From assembly GCA_014323965.1 (NCBI GenBank), contig JACONB010000007.1, positions 1 through 21,968 of the forward strand: a DNA stretch of 21,968 bases, written 5' to 3'. Positions 14,166 to 20,640 of the stretch are shown here, piece after piece. Both the position numbers and the translations under genes were made by a program. The notes beneath the pieces were generated by a model. That model worked only from the letters and a program-made list of their open reading frames with translations, ran no database searches and was not told where the DNA came from. Every line of letters starts with the position of its first letter. Position 1 is the first letter of the stretch. Origin of the DNA: Prochloron sp. SP5CPC1 (GTDB lineage: Bacteria; Cyanobacteriota; Cyanobacteriia; Cyanobacteriales; Prochloraceae).

Positions 14166-15126
14166 GTTAGAAGTAAAAGCAGGTGAAAATGGGTTGCGTT
14201 TGGATCGGTGGCTATCTCAAGAACTACCAGAGTCCCGCACCCACCTGCAAAAGCTCATTGCTCAGGGCTTCGTAAAACTGAATAATCAAGTCTGTAGGAG
14301 CAAAAAAACCCCACTCAAAATAGGCGATCGCCTCCTCGTTACCATTCCCCGTAATTGTGACGGTGAGTCACAATCAACCCAACCTCTAAGCCTACAACCA
14401 GAACCTATCCCCCTGGATATTCTCTATGAAGACGATTCTCTCATTATTATTAATAAACCCTCTGGTTTAGTAGTTCATCCCGCTCCAGGTCACGAAACTG
14501 GCACTCTCGTCAATGCTTTATTATATCATTGTCAGGATTTAGGGGGTATTGGGGGGGTAGAACGACCTGGTATTGTCCACAGACTAGATAAAGATACTAC
14601 TGGAGCATTGGTAGTAGCCAAAACAGATTTTGCTCATCAACACCTACAAGCTCAAATTAAAGCCAAAACCGCAAAGCGGGAATATCTAGCTGTGATCCAC
14701 GGCGTTCCCTCTACTACTCAGGGTACCATTGATTTACCCATTGGGCGCCACCCTGTTCACCGCAAGAAAATGGCTGTAGTACCCCTTCAGAAGGGAGGAA
14801 GAAATGCTCTCACTCACTGGGAAGTGTTAGAAAGACTGGGGAACTACACTTTAATCCAATACCAACTTTCTACCGGGCGCACCCATCAAATTAGGGTTCA
14901 TAGTGCTCATATGGGACATCCCATTGTGGGGGATACCCTTTACTGTTCCGGTGGTTCCCTTGGGGTTAACTTATCTGGACAAAGTCTCCATGCACGAAGA
15001 CTTTCTTTGCAGCATCCCCTATCTGGAGAACCTATAGAGGCGATCGCCTCTCTTCCTCCCGATTTCACTAAGCTCCTTGCATTACTCCGTCAGAGAGTAG
15101 GGTGGGCAATGCTAGAGACAAGCTAA
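14155..15126 (+). CDS. rluD: RluA/RluD-family pseudouridine synthase
   Basis: The protein isomerises uridines to pseudouridine in 23S rRNA; RluD-type enzymes act on helix 69. It has an N-terminal S4 RNA-binding domain (residues about 12-65, GLRLDRWLSQELPESRTHLQ) followed by the catalytic domain. The active-site motif HRLDKDTTG contains Asp145, and INKPSGLVVHPAPGH, AKREYLAVIHG, STGRTHQIRVHSAHMGHPIV and LHARRLSLQHP are family blocks. ATG 14155 is chosen over ATG 14143. The gene overlaps the preceding sugar nucleotidyltransferase by 11 nt. The last codons run into a palindromic repeat (15101-15163), so the C-terminal residues (VGWAMLETS) may be repeat-derived. Confidence 0.92.
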   Translation: MDIELEVKAGENGLRLDRWLSQELPESRTHLQKLIAQGFVKLNNQVCRSKKTPLKIGDRLLVTIPRNCDGESQSTQPLSLQPEPIPLDILYEDDSLIIINKPSGLVVHPAPGHETGTLVNALLYHCQDLGGIGGVERPGIVHRLDKDTTGALVVAKTDFAHQHLQAQIKAKTAKREYLAVIHGVPSTTQGTIDLPIGRHPVHRKKMAVVPLQKGGRNALTHWEVLERLGNYTLIQYQLSTGRTHQIRVHSAHMGHPIVGDTLYCSGGSLGVNLSGQSLHARRLSLQHPLSGEPIEAIASLPPDFTKLLALLRQRVGWAMLETS

Positions 15127-15180
15127 AATTGTCTCGGACAGTATAATATTGGCGTTGCCCACCAAGTCCGTAGCATTGCC
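15101..15180. repeat. Nested palindromic repeat over the 3' end of rluD
   Basis: GGTGGGCAATGC (15101-15112) pairs with GCGTTGCCCACC (15152-15163), with a single G-U pair in RNA. Inside lies a perfect hairpin GAGACAA (15115-15121) / TTGTCTC (15129-15135). The left arm can instead pair with TAGCATTGCC (15171-15180), giving 10 perfect pairs with GGCAATGCTA (15105-15114). A related compact palindrome occurs at 20053-20069. Confidence 0.7.
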
Positions 15181-15186
15181 TAAATT

Positions 15187-15232
15187 TACATTTGTAATGT
15201 ACACTATTGTATATAATATGCTATGATAGTGT
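15187..15232 (+). promoter_or_regulatory. Operator-like inverted repeats and -10 region, copy 1
   Basis: A perfect inverted repeat TACATT-TGT-AATGTA (15187-15201) is followed by ACACTAT (15201-15207) and its exact complement ATAGTGT (15226-15232). TATAAT (15212-15217) sits between the second pair of arms. The arrangement looks like a promoter covered by repressor sites. No good -35 is visible, which would fit an activator or an extended promoter. A second copy lies at 15665-15715. Confidence 0.55.
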
Positions 15233-15352
15233 ATAGTAAAATTAAAAACAATGGAGCCAGAAATGGCTATACCAGAAGTTGCACCGAAGGCGCGCTGTGA
15301 AACAGATACCGCTGACTTACCCGGTAATAAAAAAGAAGAGAAGGAGAAAACC

Positions 15353-15577
15353 ATGACGGAATCTCAATTTGAAACCTTGAAAGAATTTACTACAGTCCTA
15401 GACAAGAAAGTTGAAGTAAGTTTTGCGGAGATAAAAGGGGAGATAAAACTCATTGACAAAAAAATTGATTTAAAGATAGATGGTATGAATAAACAATTTG
15501 GAATTTTACAGTCTATGGCAGTACTGATTTTAGCAGGTGTCATTGGAGCTGTTATCAAACTGTTTTTACCTAACTAA
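15353..15577 (+). CDS. Tail-anchored coiled-coil protein, tandem copy 1
   Basis: I do not recognise a named function. From ATG 15353 the protein has 74 residues: MTESQFETLKEFTTVLDKKV, a heptad-patterned coil (residues about 14-48, FAEIKGEIKLIDKKIDLKI), and a single C-terminal membrane segment (51-71, ILQSMAVLILAGVIGAVIKL) ending FLPN. This is a predicted tail-anchored topology, with the coil in the cytoplasm. The layout recalls XhlA- or Bdr-like small proteins, but that is only a resemblance. AAGGAG stands 8 nt before this ATG. The same frame is open upstream to ATG 15251, adding 34 charged residues that are nearly identical in all three copies. Either start is possible. Confidence 0.65.
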   Translation: MTESQFETLKEFTTVLDKKVEVSFAEIKGEIKLIDKKIDLKIDGMNKQFGILQSMAVLILAGVIGAVIKLFLPN

Positions 15578-15664
15578 ATGTTAACTAGTTCAGCGAAAGA
15601 GGCGCGTCTAAAACAACGCTGACACTTCCTTTCTTAAAGGGTAAACCATGTCTTCACAAAAATT

Positions 15665-15715
15665 TACATTGGTAATGTAGCACACACTACTGTATATAAT
15701 ATGCTATGATAGTGT
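15665..15715 (+). promoter_or_regulatory. Operator-like inverted repeats and -10 region, copy 2
   Basis: TACATT-GGT-AATGTA (15665-15679) keeps both arms of the first inverted repeat and changes only the centre. ACACTAC (15684-15690) and ATAGTGT (15709-15715) keep the second pair with one mismatch, again with TATAAT (15695-15700) between them. Five extra bases separate the two repeats compared with copy 1. Confidence 0.55.
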
Positions 15716-15844
15716 ATAGTAAAATTGAAAACAATGGAGCCAGAAATAGCTAGACCAGAAGTTGAACCAGAAGCGATCGCCCAAACACAAGATCAGTCTC
15801 ACACTGACTTACCCGGTAATAAAAAAGAAGAGAAGGAGAAAACC

Positions 15845-16123
15845 ATGACCGAATCTCAATTTGAAACATTGAAAGAATTTACTACAGCCCTAGACAAGAA
15901 AGTTGAAGTAGGTTTTGAGAAAGTTAATACCGGTTTTGAGAAAGTTAATACCGGTTTTGCAGAGGTTAAAGGAAAGATCGAACTCATTGAACAAAAAATT
16001 GCTTCAGAAAGACAGGAATCTGAAAGAAGATTTGGATATCTAGAAAAGTTAATTTATACTGTGATGGCAATGATAGTCTCTATATTCGTATTAATAGTAA
16101 CTATCTTGATTCAAGTAATCTAA
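15845..16123 (+). CDS. Tail-anchored coiled-coil protein, tandem copy 2
   Basis: This paralogue of the preceding gene has 92 residues from ATG 15845. Residues 1-22 are almost identical to copy 1 (MTESQFETLKEFTTALDKKV). The coil then expands by a perfect 21-bp repeat that encodes GFEKVNT twice (23-36) and a diverged third unit GFAEVKG. A charged linker ASERQESERRFG follows, then one membrane segment (about 69-91, IYTVMAMIVSIFVLIVTILI). The C-terminal half shares little sequence with copy 1 while the topology is kept. The leader with AAGGAG is the same, and an in-frame upstream ATG at 15734 would add 37 residues. It has its own copy of the promoter-like region. Confidence 0.65.
   Translation: MTESQFETLKEFTTALDKKVEVGFEKVNTGFEKVNTGFAEVKGKIELIEQKIASERQESERRFGYLEKLIYTVMAMIVSIFVLIVTILIQVI
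15911..15973 (+). repeat. 21-bp heptad repeat inside copy 2
   Basis: Two identical 21-bp units (15911-15931, 15932-15952) encode GFEKVNT. A third, diverged unit (15953-15973) encodes GFAEVKG. The unit length equals one coiled-coil heptad, so gain or loss lengthens the coil without breaking its register. Confidence 0.9.
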
Positions 16124-16234
16124 TAGAAAACAATTTATACAGAAATGGCTAGACCAGAAGTTGCCCCAAAGGCTTGCTGTGAAGCAAATACCGCTGACTT
16201 ACCCGGTAATAAAAAAGAAGAGAAGGAGAAAACC

Positions 16235-16564
16235 ATGACCGACTCAAACTTTGAAGCATTGAGGGACTTAATTGTCAACCTAACAAATGACATTGGCAAC
16301 ATAAAGAATGACATTGTCAACCTAACAAATGACATTGGCAATATAAAGAATGACATTAAGGATTTAGACAAGAAAGTTGATGTTGGTTTTGCGAAAGTTG
16401 ATACTGGTTTTGCGGAGGTAAAAGGAGAGATAAAACGCATTGACGAAAAAATAAATGGTTGGGAAAAACGACTAGAAAATTCTGAGAAGATAAGCTACAC
16501 TACCTTGACAGCTCTAATACTCGCTGTTGTCGGTGGTATTGCTAAATTTCTTTTTAGCAAATAA
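16235..16564 (+). CDS. Tail-anchored coiled-coil protein, tandem copy 3
   Basis: The third paralogue has 109 residues from ATG 16235, which again follows AAGGAG in the conserved leader. The start MTDSNFEALRDLI resembles the other two. Residues 13-40 are two copies of a 14-residue unit (IVNLTNDIGNIKND), then DKKVDVGFAKVDTGFAEVKG parallels copy 2, and EIKRIDEKINGWEKRLENSE completes the coil. The membrane segment is TLTALILAVVGGIAKFLF (about 90-107), ending SK. The copy lacks the promoter-like block: homology with copy 2 begins only at GAAAACAAT just after its stop, so it is probably read from the copy 2 promoter. An alternative upstream start at 16145 exists. Function unknown. Confidence 0.65.
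   Translation: MTDSNFEALRDLIVNLTNDIGNIKNDIVNLTNDIGNIKNDIKDLDKKVDVGFAKVDTGFAEVKGEIKRIDEKINGWEKRLENSEKISYTTLTALILAVVGGIAKFLFSK
16271..16354 (+). repeat. 42-bp tandem repeat inside copy 3
   Basis: Two 42-bp units (16271-16312 and 16313-16354) differ at one base (AAC/AAT, silent). They encode the 14-residue unit IVNLTNDIGNIKND, which is two heptads. The near identity points to a recent duplication. Confidence 0.9.
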
Positions 16565-16637
16565 ATCTTAATCTTTACAGCTTTTAATAAAGGCTGACCT
16601 CACCGAATCAATCCTTCGAGTGATTGCAAAGAGCTAT

Positions 16638-16675
16638 AAAAAAAACCGGGTTTACCTTTTCGATGAAACCCGGTT
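16638..16675 (-). terminator. Rho-independent terminator after cpcG
   Basis: On the minus strand, AACCGGGTTT (complement of 16666-16675) and AAACCCGGTT (complement of 16644-16653) form a perfect 10-bp stem around a 12-nt loop. A run of eight T (complement of 16638-16645, overlapping the stem end) follows. It stands about 24 nt after the cpcG stop. Confidence 0.9.
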
Positions 16676-16698
16676 GATACAAGGAGTCAAACTTCTCG

Positions 16699-17469
16699 TT
16701 AAACTTCTACTGGTTGTCCAGCCTTGCGATAAGGTACAGAGTCCATACTCACATTCATGGCTGAAACCCTGGGTATCGGGTTTATCGCCGGACTGATACT
16801 CCGTGCCATATCCAAATACAGAGCGGGATCGCCAGTTTTCGGCTGCTTATCTTGGGGAATGTAGCGACGTACTGTAGTCTGCCAAATGATTTGGGGGAAG
16901 CCCAAAACAGCGCGGTAATATCCGTCATAGCGGGGAGATTTGACATTAAAGGGAATTTCACCCAGATCCCGACCGGGTAAAGAGCGTCGTCGCTGATAGG
17001 GAACGGTGTCGTAGCCAAAATTCTCCATGTACTCCTCGCTGTTCAGGAGGTCATCGATAAAGGCTTCATAACCCTTAGAACCAATGACAACTCCCCAGGC
17101 GAGTTTTTCCCGCTCGTCGTAAATATCGCGCCCTAACACTCGCTGTACGGACTGTTCCACAAAGCGATAGTTGCTATTAAGATTATAGAAACTGCGCTTG
17201 TAGGTGTCGGAAAGCAAGAGTCCCCGAATAAAGTCTCGGACGGTTATTTGACCGTAGCGGAGTTGGGACTCTAAAAAAGGCTCCCGATCAGATTTAAAAG
17301 CATGGAAGAAAATCTGACGATATGCTGCCTCAATCAGATTATCTATATCCCCAGAGTCCAGCAAGTTTTCTGCCGAGTAGATTACAGGCTGGTCGTCTCC
17401 GGCAACCTCATAGCCGGATATCCTCTCGTTCTGGGTTTTCAAAGGATAGCTCAATAGAGGAATAGCCAA
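16699..17469 (-). CDS. cpcG: Phycobilisome rod-core linker polypeptide CpcG
   Basis: CpcG attaches phycocyanin rods to the allophycocyanin core of the phycobilisome on the thylakoid surface. The family N-terminus (A-[LI]-P-L-L-x-Y) is present as AIPLLSYPLKTQNERISGYE. The preceding codon is TTG at 17469, with GGAGG 7 nt upstream, so TTG is the probable start; ATG 17517 would add 16 non-family residues. The linker domain (about 10-180) has ENLLDSGDIDNLIEAAYRQI, FLESQLRYGQITVRDFIRGL, YRFVEQSVQRVLGRDIYDER and NSEEYMENFGYDTVPYQRRR. The C-terminus has SLPGRDLGEIPFN, SPRYDGYYR and a proline-rich tail. The 256-residue length is normal. A strong terminator follows, so it is the last gene of its transcript; cpcS lies 151 nt upstream on the same strand. 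Confidence 0.95.
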   Translation of the reverse strand: MAIPLLSYPLKTQNERISGYEVAGDDQPVIYSAENLLDSGDIDNLIEAAYRQIFFHAFKSDREPFLESQLRYGQITVRDFIRGLLLSDTYKRSFYNLNSNYRFVEQSVQRVLGRDIYDEREKLAWGVVIGSKGYEAFIDDLLNSEEYMENFGYDTVPYQRRRSLPGRDLGEIPFNVKSPRYDGYYRAVLGFPQIIWQTTVRRYIPQDKQPKTGDPALYLDMARSISPAINPIPRVSAMNVSMDSVPYRKAGQPVEV

Positions 17470-17620
17470 ATTAAAACCTCCGTTATTTTTAGAAATTATT
17501 AAAAACGTTAACCTCAATGATAAGGGAGCAAGGGGGTTATTTTTTCATGAATCTTATCAATTCTTAGGGACTCGGTCCTGGGTAAAGGGCTATAACCCAA
17601 GACCTACCTACATTCAGGGA

Positions 17621-18205
17621 TTACCAACCCGTAAGGGAGTAATTGGATAAGGGTGCCTTTGGGACAGTATCTCCGTCCCCTTCCTCTTGAACCCTGATCT
17701 CCGTACAAAAGGTTGCAGTATTGAACCCGCCAAAACGTTTCACCGTGCTAGTTCTCAGCCGCAGGTTCTGGCTCGCAAACCAGAAACGCTCCATAATGCT
17801 CATGGTTTCATATTCTGTGATTAAAATCAAACCATCTTCTTGATCCAGATGATAGCTACCGGCTATGGGGACGATTTCCGCATAGCCTCTTTCCCTCAGA
17901 AGCTTACCCTGCCTAGGTTTATCTGGATCTGGTATCAGAGCGAATACCGTGGAACCTTCGTGATTCTCATCTTCTTTATCCCACGCCATAGAACCGTCCC
18001 AACTCACAAATGCTCCCCCAATGGTAAGTTTTGGGTCAACTTCGTGCATTTGACATATTTCTACCACTTTGGGATGGTTTGCTTCCAAGGCTTCCACAAA
18101 AATATCTGCATTTCCGGTTTCCGCACGTCGGAAAGGGAGATGATGGGTGGTGCGCTGGGAGCGCCACTTACCAGCACTCTGCTGGAAAAATTCCATTGCG
18201 TCCAT
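17621..18205 (-). CDS. cpcS: Phycobiliprotein bilin lyase, CpcS/CpeS family
   Basis: CpcS/CpeS lyases attach phycobilins to the conserved Cys-82/84 of phycobiliprotein subunits and have a lipocalin-like beta-barrel fold. The start MDAMEFFQQSAGKWRSQRTT is the family signature, with the conserved W and SQRTTHH. Later blocks include AFVSWDGSMAWD, TVFALIPDPDKPRQGKLLRE, RGYAEIVPIAGSYHLDQEDG and SIMERFWFASQNLRLRTSTV. The 194-residue length fits. Whether it serves phycocyanin, allophycocyanin or phycoerythrin subunits cannot be decided from sequence alone. It is divergent from nblA and upstream of cpcG on the same strand, in keeping with a phycobilisome assembly cluster. Confidence 0.92.
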   Translation of the reverse strand: MDAMEFFQQSAGKWRSQRTTHHLPFRRAETGNADIFVEALEANHPKVVEICQMHEVDPKLTIGGAFVSWDGSMAWDKEDENHEGSTVFALIPDPDKPRQGKLLRERGYAEIVPIAGSYHLDQEDGLILITEYETMSIMERFWFASQNLRLRTSTVKRFGGFNTATFCTEIRVQEEGDGDTVPKAPLSNYSLTGW

Positions 18206-18282
18206 TACTTCGCTAAATATAAAGTTCTCGTTTAATTGTGCTTCTTATTACCGTTTTTGGCTAGCTTCTGGGCTATAACAGG

Positions 18283-18300
18283 CTACTGCACCAACAGTAG
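18283..18300. promoter_or_regulatory. Short inverted repeat between cpcS and nblA
   Basis: CTACTG (18283-18288) and CAGTAG (18295-18300) are perfect arms around a 6-nt loop in the 229-nt divergent spacer. It may be a regulator site or chance. The spacer has TTGACA at 18355-18360 and TATAAG at 18396-18401, but these are too far apart to make one promoter. No NtcA-type GTA-N8-TAC was found. Confidence 0.3.
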
Positions 18301-18434
18301 AGGTCATGAGGACGAATAAGAATATTAAATTATGTTAATTTGATTAATTAATGCTTGACAAGGTTGACGTTTTACTATCCACGTGTTAGATTGAGTATAA
18401 GTACACATCTAAAACGAGAATTAGGAGATTTCCC

Positions 18435-18602
18435 ATGACAACCCCTGGAAGTCTGAGTTTGGAGCAGCAATTCAAATTGCAAGTCTTGCGACAGCAGGTA
18501 AAAAGTTTGAGCCAGGAACAAGCACAAGAATACGTCCTTGAGCTTTTCCGTCAGACTATGGTTAAAGAAAACCTATTTAAGCATTTGCTCAAGAATGCAT
18601 AG
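18435..18602 (+). CDS. nblA: Phycobilisome degradation protein NblA
   Basis: NblA is a small adaptor that binds phycobiliproteins and recruits Clp protease so that the phycobilisome is dismantled during nutrient stress. The 55-codon frame reads MTTPGSLSLEQQFKLQVLRQ and then QVKSLSQEQAQEYVLELFRQ, ending TMVKENLFKHLLKNA. The SLEQQF N-terminal helix, the QVxxLSxEQAxE[YF]x turn and the LxxLYxQMV-like second helix are the family hallmarks, and the length is right. AGGAG stands 7-8 nt before the ATG. It diverges from cpcS and precedes cpeY by 139 nt. Expression is expected under nitrogen or sulfur limitation, but I see no NtcA site. Confidence 0.93.
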   Translation: MTTPGSLSLEQQFKLQVLRQQVKSLSQEQAQEYVLELFRQTMVKENLFKHLLKNA

Positions 18603-18741
18603 GAGATGGTACGAGCTGGGAACTGGAAAATGGCTACTCTTGTCTAGTCATTCCCAGATCACTATTCGTTTCGGCAAGGAATGCTAACACCTTCCATGAG
18701 AAGCAGTACAATAGTGGGAATTGAAACCTTAGCCAGTTCTC

Positions 18742-20004
18742 ATGGATAAACGCTTCGCCAATTTATTTAATTTAACGGAAGAACAGGCGATCGCCCTGTT
18801 GCAAACTCCTTTGGAGCAATTAGAAGATGAGTCAGATCGCTACGTAGCTGCCTCTCATTTAAGGAACTTCCCCACACAACGCTCGATAAATGCTTTAATT
18901 GCAGCCATAGAAAATTCCGAACCTGCTCTGTACAATCGCATCGCCCGTCGCAAAGCAGTGGAAAGCTTGGGACATATTAAAGCTGCTGTAGCCATGCCAA
19001 CTATTAGAGCTTGTTTAGGGGATGAAGACTGTTATACAGTAGAAAATGCCGTTTGGGCCATCGGCGAAATCGGTACTGAAGATGATGAAATTAAGGAAGA
19101 AATTGCCCAACTGCTGGAAAAACCGGGTCAAAATCATCGCCTCATTATGCAGACTCTAGCCAAATTCAACTATCAACAGGCTCTAGAGCGGATTGAGCCA
19201 TTTATTAACTCGGAAAGCGAACCAATTGCTAGTGCTGCCATCGCCTCAGTGTGTCGTCTCACAGGAGATTATAGCAAGATGGACCGGGTTGTGGCTTTCC
19301 TCCAACATAGCAGTGTTAATGCTCGGAGAGGTTGCATTCAAGACCTCATCGATGCCCAATATTACCCAGCTATTCCCGCAATTGTCAAATGTCCCGTTTC
19401 CCTAGTCTTTCGCTTACGGGCACTGCGACTTCTAGGAGAAACAGGTAGAGAAAATGGCCAACTTACTTTTGCCCAATTAGAACCTTATTTAGATACAGTA
19501 ATTAGAGACTTTCCTGACGACTTAGAGTTGGTGTACGAATATGACCAAACACCTAGTCTGGAATTTGTGATTAATGAATTGTACCACACTGATTTCGGGC
19601 GCTGTTACCTGGGAAGTAAAACTCTACTGTCTGAGTATAGAGAGCAAGGAGGGAGAGCACTAATGGCTACTTATACCGCTAAAGCTAGAAGTGACTATGG
19701 CGCTCACTATCATGTGGTCAAATTGTTAGGTTGGCTCCAATATGCTCCTGGTTACGATTTGCTGGTGGAAGCCCTACATAATAGGGCCCCCCAGTTTCAG
19801 AAATCTCGCGCTGGTGCGGCGATCGCCTTGGGAAACTTGGGAGATAAACGAGCTATTCCAGAATTAAAAGCTAGTTTGGAGACAAAAATTTGGGATTTGA
19901 AATATGCCTCTTTGTTAGCATTGGAGCAGTTAGGAGATACAACGGGTCGTGATATAGCTTGTAATGATGCAGACTGGTTGGTGAAAGCGAAAGCAATGGA
20001 ATAA
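18742..20004 (+). CDS. cpeY: HEAT-repeat bilin lyase, CpeY-like
   Basis: CpeY attaches phycoerythrobilin to Cys-82 of alpha-phycoerythrin and normally works with CpeZ. The 420-residue protein begins MDKRFANLFNLTEEQAIALL, which resembles the CpeY N-terminus as I recall it. It continues as HEAT-like repeats typical of the E/F lyase clan: YVAASHLRNFPTQRSINAL, RIARRKAVESLGHIKAAVA, CYTVENAVWAIGEIGTEDD, RRGCIQDLIDAQYYPAIPAI, and a final pair SRAGAAIALGNLGDKRAIPEL / KYASLLALEQLGD. The length is right for CpeY and longer than CpcE/CpcF (about 200-280). MpeU/MpeZ-type lyases are the main alternative. Its neighbours nblA, cpcS and cpcG support an antenna role. Phycoerythrin structural genes are outside the window. 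Confidence 0.82.
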   Translation: MDKRFANLFNLTEEQAIALLQTPLEQLEDESDRYVAASHLRNFPTQRSINALIAAIENSEPALYNRIARRKAVESLGHIKAAVAMPTIRACLGDEDCYTVENAVWAIGEIGTEDDEIKEEIAQLLEKPGQNHRLIMQTLAKFNYQQALERIEPFINSESEPIASAAIASVCRLTGDYSKMDRVVAFLQHSSVNARRGCIQDLIDAQYYPAIPAIVKCPVSLVFRLRALRLLGETGRENGQLTFAQLEPYLDTVIRDFPDDLELVYEYDQTPSLEFVINELYHTDFGRCYLGSKTLLSEYREQGGRALMATYTAKARSDYGAHYHVVKLLGWLQYAPGYDLLVEALHNRAPQFQKSRAGAAIALGNLGDKRAIPELKASLETKIWDLKYASLLALEQLGDTTGRDIACNDADWLVKAKAME

Positions 20005-20040
20005 TGAACCGCAGAGGTGCAGAGGACGCAGAGGTAAGAG
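20005..20040 (+). repeat. Dispersed intergenic repeat (AACCGCAGAGG type), copy 1
   Basis: AACCGCAGAGG then TGCAGAGGACGCAGAGG is a widely seen cyanobacterial intergenic repeat motif. Inverted copies lie at 20641-20683 and 21520-21560, and the first bases of the window (CAGAGGAAGATAAG) may be the tail of another. Confidence 0.7.
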
Positions 20041-20052
20041 GGGAGTTTATAG

Positions 20053-20069
20053 GGTGGGCATTGCCCACC
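20053..20069. repeat. Palindromic repeat GGTGGGCA-T-TGCCCACC
   Basis: Two perfect 8-bp arms sit around one base, about 28 nt before the RelB-like start. The same core occurs at 15101-15163 at the end of rluD. Confidence 0.65.
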
Positions 20070-20096
20070 TAATTATATATTAGCTAAGGAGAGAAA

Positions 20097-20312
20097 ATGA
20101 CTTACCATCTAAAATTTCCCAAACAAATTCAAAATCGTCTTTCCTTTTTGGCAAGAGAGACGGGTTGTAAAGAAGATGAAATCATTCAGACAGCAGTATT
20201 AAAACATCTCGAAGATTTAGAAGATATTCGTGACGCTACAGAAGTATTGAAAAATCCAGGCAAACAATGGACTTTAGAAGAGGTAGAACAAGGTCTTGAC
20301 CTGGAAAATTAA
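20097..20312 (+). CDS. RelB/ribbon-helix-helix-type antitoxin
   Basis: The 71-residue protein is a predicted antitoxin for the adjacent RelE-like toxin. The N-terminal part MTYHLKFPKQIQNRLSFLAR followed by ETGCKEDEIIQTAVLKHLED has a strand-helix-helix pattern typical of ribbon-helix-helix DNA-binding antitoxins. The acidic C-terminus (EEVEQGLDLEN) would wrap the toxin. AAGGAG stands close before the ATG. Its last 17 nt overlap the toxin gene, the usual translational coupling of such modules. Confidence 0.82.
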   Translation: MTYHLKFPKQIQNRLSFLARETGCKEDEIIQTAVLKHLEDLEDIRDATEVLKNPGKQWTLEEVEQGLDLEN

Positions 20313-20562
20313 ATTTGAAGATAAAGCTTTAAAGCAACTGAGAAAACTTGATAATAATTCTCAAAACAGAATTTTAAAATATCTCAGATCCCGCATTGGG
20401 ACGCCAGAAAACCCAAAACGGTTTGGTAAAGCTCTTATAGGCGATATGAAAGGCTTGTGGCGCTATCGTGTAGATAACTACAGAATTATTCGTCGTCTAG
20501 AAGACGATATTTTAACCGTTCTAGTTGTGAAAATAGGACATAGGCGAAACATTTACGACTAA
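20296..20562 (+). CDS. RelE/ParE-superfamily toxin
   Basis: The 88-residue protein matches the RelE fold of ribosome-dependent mRNA endonucleases: KIKFEDKALKQLRKLDNNSQ (first strand and helices), PKRFGKALIGDMKGLWRYRV (central strands), and DNYRIIRRLEDDILTVLVVK then IGHRRNIYD. The C-terminal HRRxIY motif is the classical end of RelE toxins, and the basic residues expected at the active site are present. It starts at TTG 20296, inside the antitoxin gene, with GAGGT upstream. The reading frame is intact, so the module may still be active, unlike the hicBA pair in this window. ParE (gyrase-poison) relatives cannot be excluded by sequence. Confidence 0.88.
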   Translation: MTWKIKFEDKALKQLRKLDNNSQNRILKYLRSRIGTPENPKRFGKALIGDMKGLWRYRVDNYRIIRRLEDDILTVLVVKIGHRRNIYD

Positions 20563-20577
20563 TATTTCAGTCCAGTA

Positions 20578-20602
20578 GTTGGGTTTCATTCTTCAACCCA
20601 AC
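20578..20602. repeat. Hairpin repeat GTTGGGTT/AACCCAAC
   Basis: Perfect 8-bp arms (20578-20585, 20595-20602) around 9 nt, just after the relE stop. There is no T-tract, so it is not a clear terminator. The half motif TAGGTTGGGTT also appears near 1042, suggesting a dispersed element. Confidence 0.65.
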
Positions 20603-20640
20603 CTACGGAAATAATATTTAAGACATTGCCCCTCTTTCCC

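Noticed and set aside
18206..18434. NtcA-type site or complete sigma-70 promoter for nblA
   Set aside because: No GTA-N8-TAC was found, and TTGACA and TATAAG are 35 nt apart.
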